A stretch of DNA of 64,000 nucleotides from DASUPK01 sp963848955 (GTDB lineage: Bacteria > Actinomycetota > Thermoleophilia > Solirubrobacterales > 70-9), in contig CAWKFQ010000004.1 of NCBI GenBank assembly GCA_963848955.1, positions 186,001-250,000 on the forward strand, given 5' to 3'. The translations under genes and the position numbers were made by a program. Positions 63,192-64,000 of the stretch are shown here, in pieces. How positions within the stretch are numbered: the first letter of the stretch is position 1; every line of letters begins with the position of its first letter. The notes under the pieces were generated by a model that saw nothing but the letters and a program-made list of their open reading frames with translations, did not search any database and had not been told where the DNA came from.

Positions 63192-64000
63192 CGGGAACCC
63201 TTTTGCCGAACGTCCCGGAGTGCTCGGTGAGGAGGGGGCTCCGGGACGTTCGGGGCGAGGGTGAGTAGGCGTTTTGGGCGCTCGTAGACGTCCTCCGATG
63301 GGATTCTGAGAACGGTCCATCCCGCCTGCTCCCAAGCACGCTGCTTGCGAGCGTCCTCGCCCACGTCGAGATGGAAGGGCCCGCCATCCACTTCGACGAT
63401 CAGCCTCGCCTGCCGCCAACTCAAATCCGCCTCTTCGCCGGCGATCCGAACGTTGAGTTGGGGCAGCGGGCGCCCGGCGTTGCGCAGGAGCTCCAGCGCC
63501 CGCACCTCTGCTCCACTTCGGGCACGCTCCAGAGGCAGGCCGGAATACCGAGCGATCGTGGTGGCCAGCCGACGAACGCCACGGCGACCGCGGTAGCGGC
63601 CGAGACTGTCTCCGAGCAGCGGGAGAGTGGCCAGACCCAGCCGAACGGTTTCGCGCACGGTCCGCGCCAAGGCTCGGTCACCCACCACCCGGGCGAGATC
63701 GAGGAGGGTCCGCGGCACGATCGTGATCGGGATTCCCCGGAGCGTCGTGCAGTCCCCCTCGAGGGTCGTACTGCGAAATGCACGGACGCCGCCGTGGAGC
63801 CGGGGTCCGCCGCTCCCAGCTCGGGTGACCGTTTGAGGTCCGACCTGCTCCGACAGGAGACCCCATGCGGCTGCCGCGCTCTGGTGGCTCAGAACGCTGC
63901 CCGGCGCCGTCAAAGTGGCGGCCATCCATCGGCCCCAACAGTCGTGCTCCAAGGGAGCACCAACCGCGAACACCCCCTCCTTGACGAGTGTTAGACGACC
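63188..64000 (-). CDS. AbiEi-like/DUF559 domain protein (5' end outside window)
   Basis: The frame is open at the right edge. The first visible residues GRLTLVKEGVFAVGAPLEHD belong to the winged-helix-like domain seen in AbiEi-type antitoxins and related actinobacterial proteins (GRWMAATLTAPGSVLSHQSA, AAAWGL). The C-terminal half is a DUF559 (Vsr-like endonuclease-fold) domain: LPQLNVRIAGEEADLSWRQA, LIVEVDGGPFHLDVGEDARK and QRAWEQAGWTVLRIPSEDVY. The conserved D and E-V-D residues suit a nuclease. The last about 20 residues are read from palindromic repeat copy 3 and the spacer, not from family sequence. Such genes are common in Solirubrobacterales; role unknown. Confidence 0.78.
   Translation of the reverse strand, partial: GRLTLVKEGVFAVGAPLEHDCWGRWMAATLTAPGSVLSHQSAAAAWGLLSEQVGPQTVTRAGSGGPRLHGGVRAFRSTTLEGDCTTLRGIPITIVPRTLLDLARVVGDRALARTVRETVRLGLATLPLLGDSLGRYRGRRGVRRLATTIARYSGLPLERARSGAEVRALELLRNAGRPLPQLNVRIAGEEADLSWRQARLIVEVDGGPFHLDVGEDARKQRAWEQAGWTVLRIPSEDVYERPKRLLTLAPNVPEPPPHRALRDVRQKGSR
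63206..63253. repeat. 48-bp palindromic repeat, copy 3
   Basis: Exact arms CCGAACGTCCCGGA (63206-63219) and TCCGGGACGTTCGG (63240-63253) enclose the loop GTGCTCGGTGAGGAGGGGGC. It lies 14 bp from copy 2, in the same orientation, and inside the reading frame of the DUF559 gene. Confidence 0.82.

Overview
The window is about 68-70% GC by eye, with GTG/TTG starts, many 4-nt overlapping start/stop junctions and short intergenic gaps. Gene content points to an actinobacterium outside the classical Streptomyces/Mycobacterium lines, most likely class Thermoleophilia (Solirubrobacterales). Supporting signs are secreted proteins with Lys/Cys-rich tracts, an ECF42 sigma factor with its DGPF partner, a DUF6458-like membrane protein, an MFS transporter fused to a cyclic-nucleotide-binding domain, and collagen-like proteins. 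This is inference from gene content; no 16S gene is present.

Layout. (1) 1-24.2 kb is a surface-glycan locus: six glycosyltransferases, a Wzx-type flippase, a polyprenyl-phosphate sugar transferase, a UDP-sugar 2-epimerase with WlbA-, WlbB- and WlbC-like partners (together a probable UDP-2,3-diacetamido-mannuronate route), a methyltransferase, two polysaccharide-deacetylase-like proteins and two tandem secreted TIM-barrel proteins. (2) 24.2-28.1 kb holds a membrane-anchored protein, a long secreted collagen-like protein and another secreted TIM-barrel protein. (3) 28.1-31.0 kb carries asd and lysC of the aspartate pathway. (4) 31-35.7 kb has a decayed ABC ATPase, a PadR/MMPL pair with a visible operator, a DUF6458 protein and a Lys-rich secreted protein. 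(5) 35.7-39.1 kb is recR-ybaB-dnaX with a large, Bacillus-type SRP RNA. (6) 39-51 kb contains an MGT-type glycosyltransferase, a lone GspE/PilB ATPase, the ECF42/DGPF module, TetR, pdxH, an MMPL exporter, tRNA-Val, an ECF sigma/zf-HC2 pair, a TreT-like trehalose synthase and AlgH. (7) 51-64 kb holds enzymes (GST, ADH, SDR, nicotinamidase, LigD-like ligase, PfkB), a hybrid histidine kinase divergent from a response regulator, VOC proteins, the MFS-cNMP fusion, and a scar flanked by tRNA-Ser and a 62-bp partial copy of it.

A large fraction of the genes are interrupted by single-base indels, several of them at G/C homopolymers (for example 15636-15638, 18824-18827, 58849-58853). Restoring one base rebuilds a normal family member. 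Most are therefore best read as assembly or sequencing errors, and such genes are annotated across the shift. A few (the glycosyltransferase at 3.7-5.1 kb, the ABC ATPase at 31 kb) carry so much damage that real decay is possible.

The most interesting signals are: two near-identical ECF42-type promoters 19 kb apart, one before the DGPF gene and one before an NmrA-like oxidoreductase; the partial tRNA-Ser duplication; a 48-bp palindromic repeat family present three times; the large SRP RNA; and a candidate extracellular-matrix locus combining an aminouronate polymer, a PNAG-like synthase/deacetylase pair, a collagen-like protein and duplicated secreted hydrolase-like proteins with an altered active-site motif.
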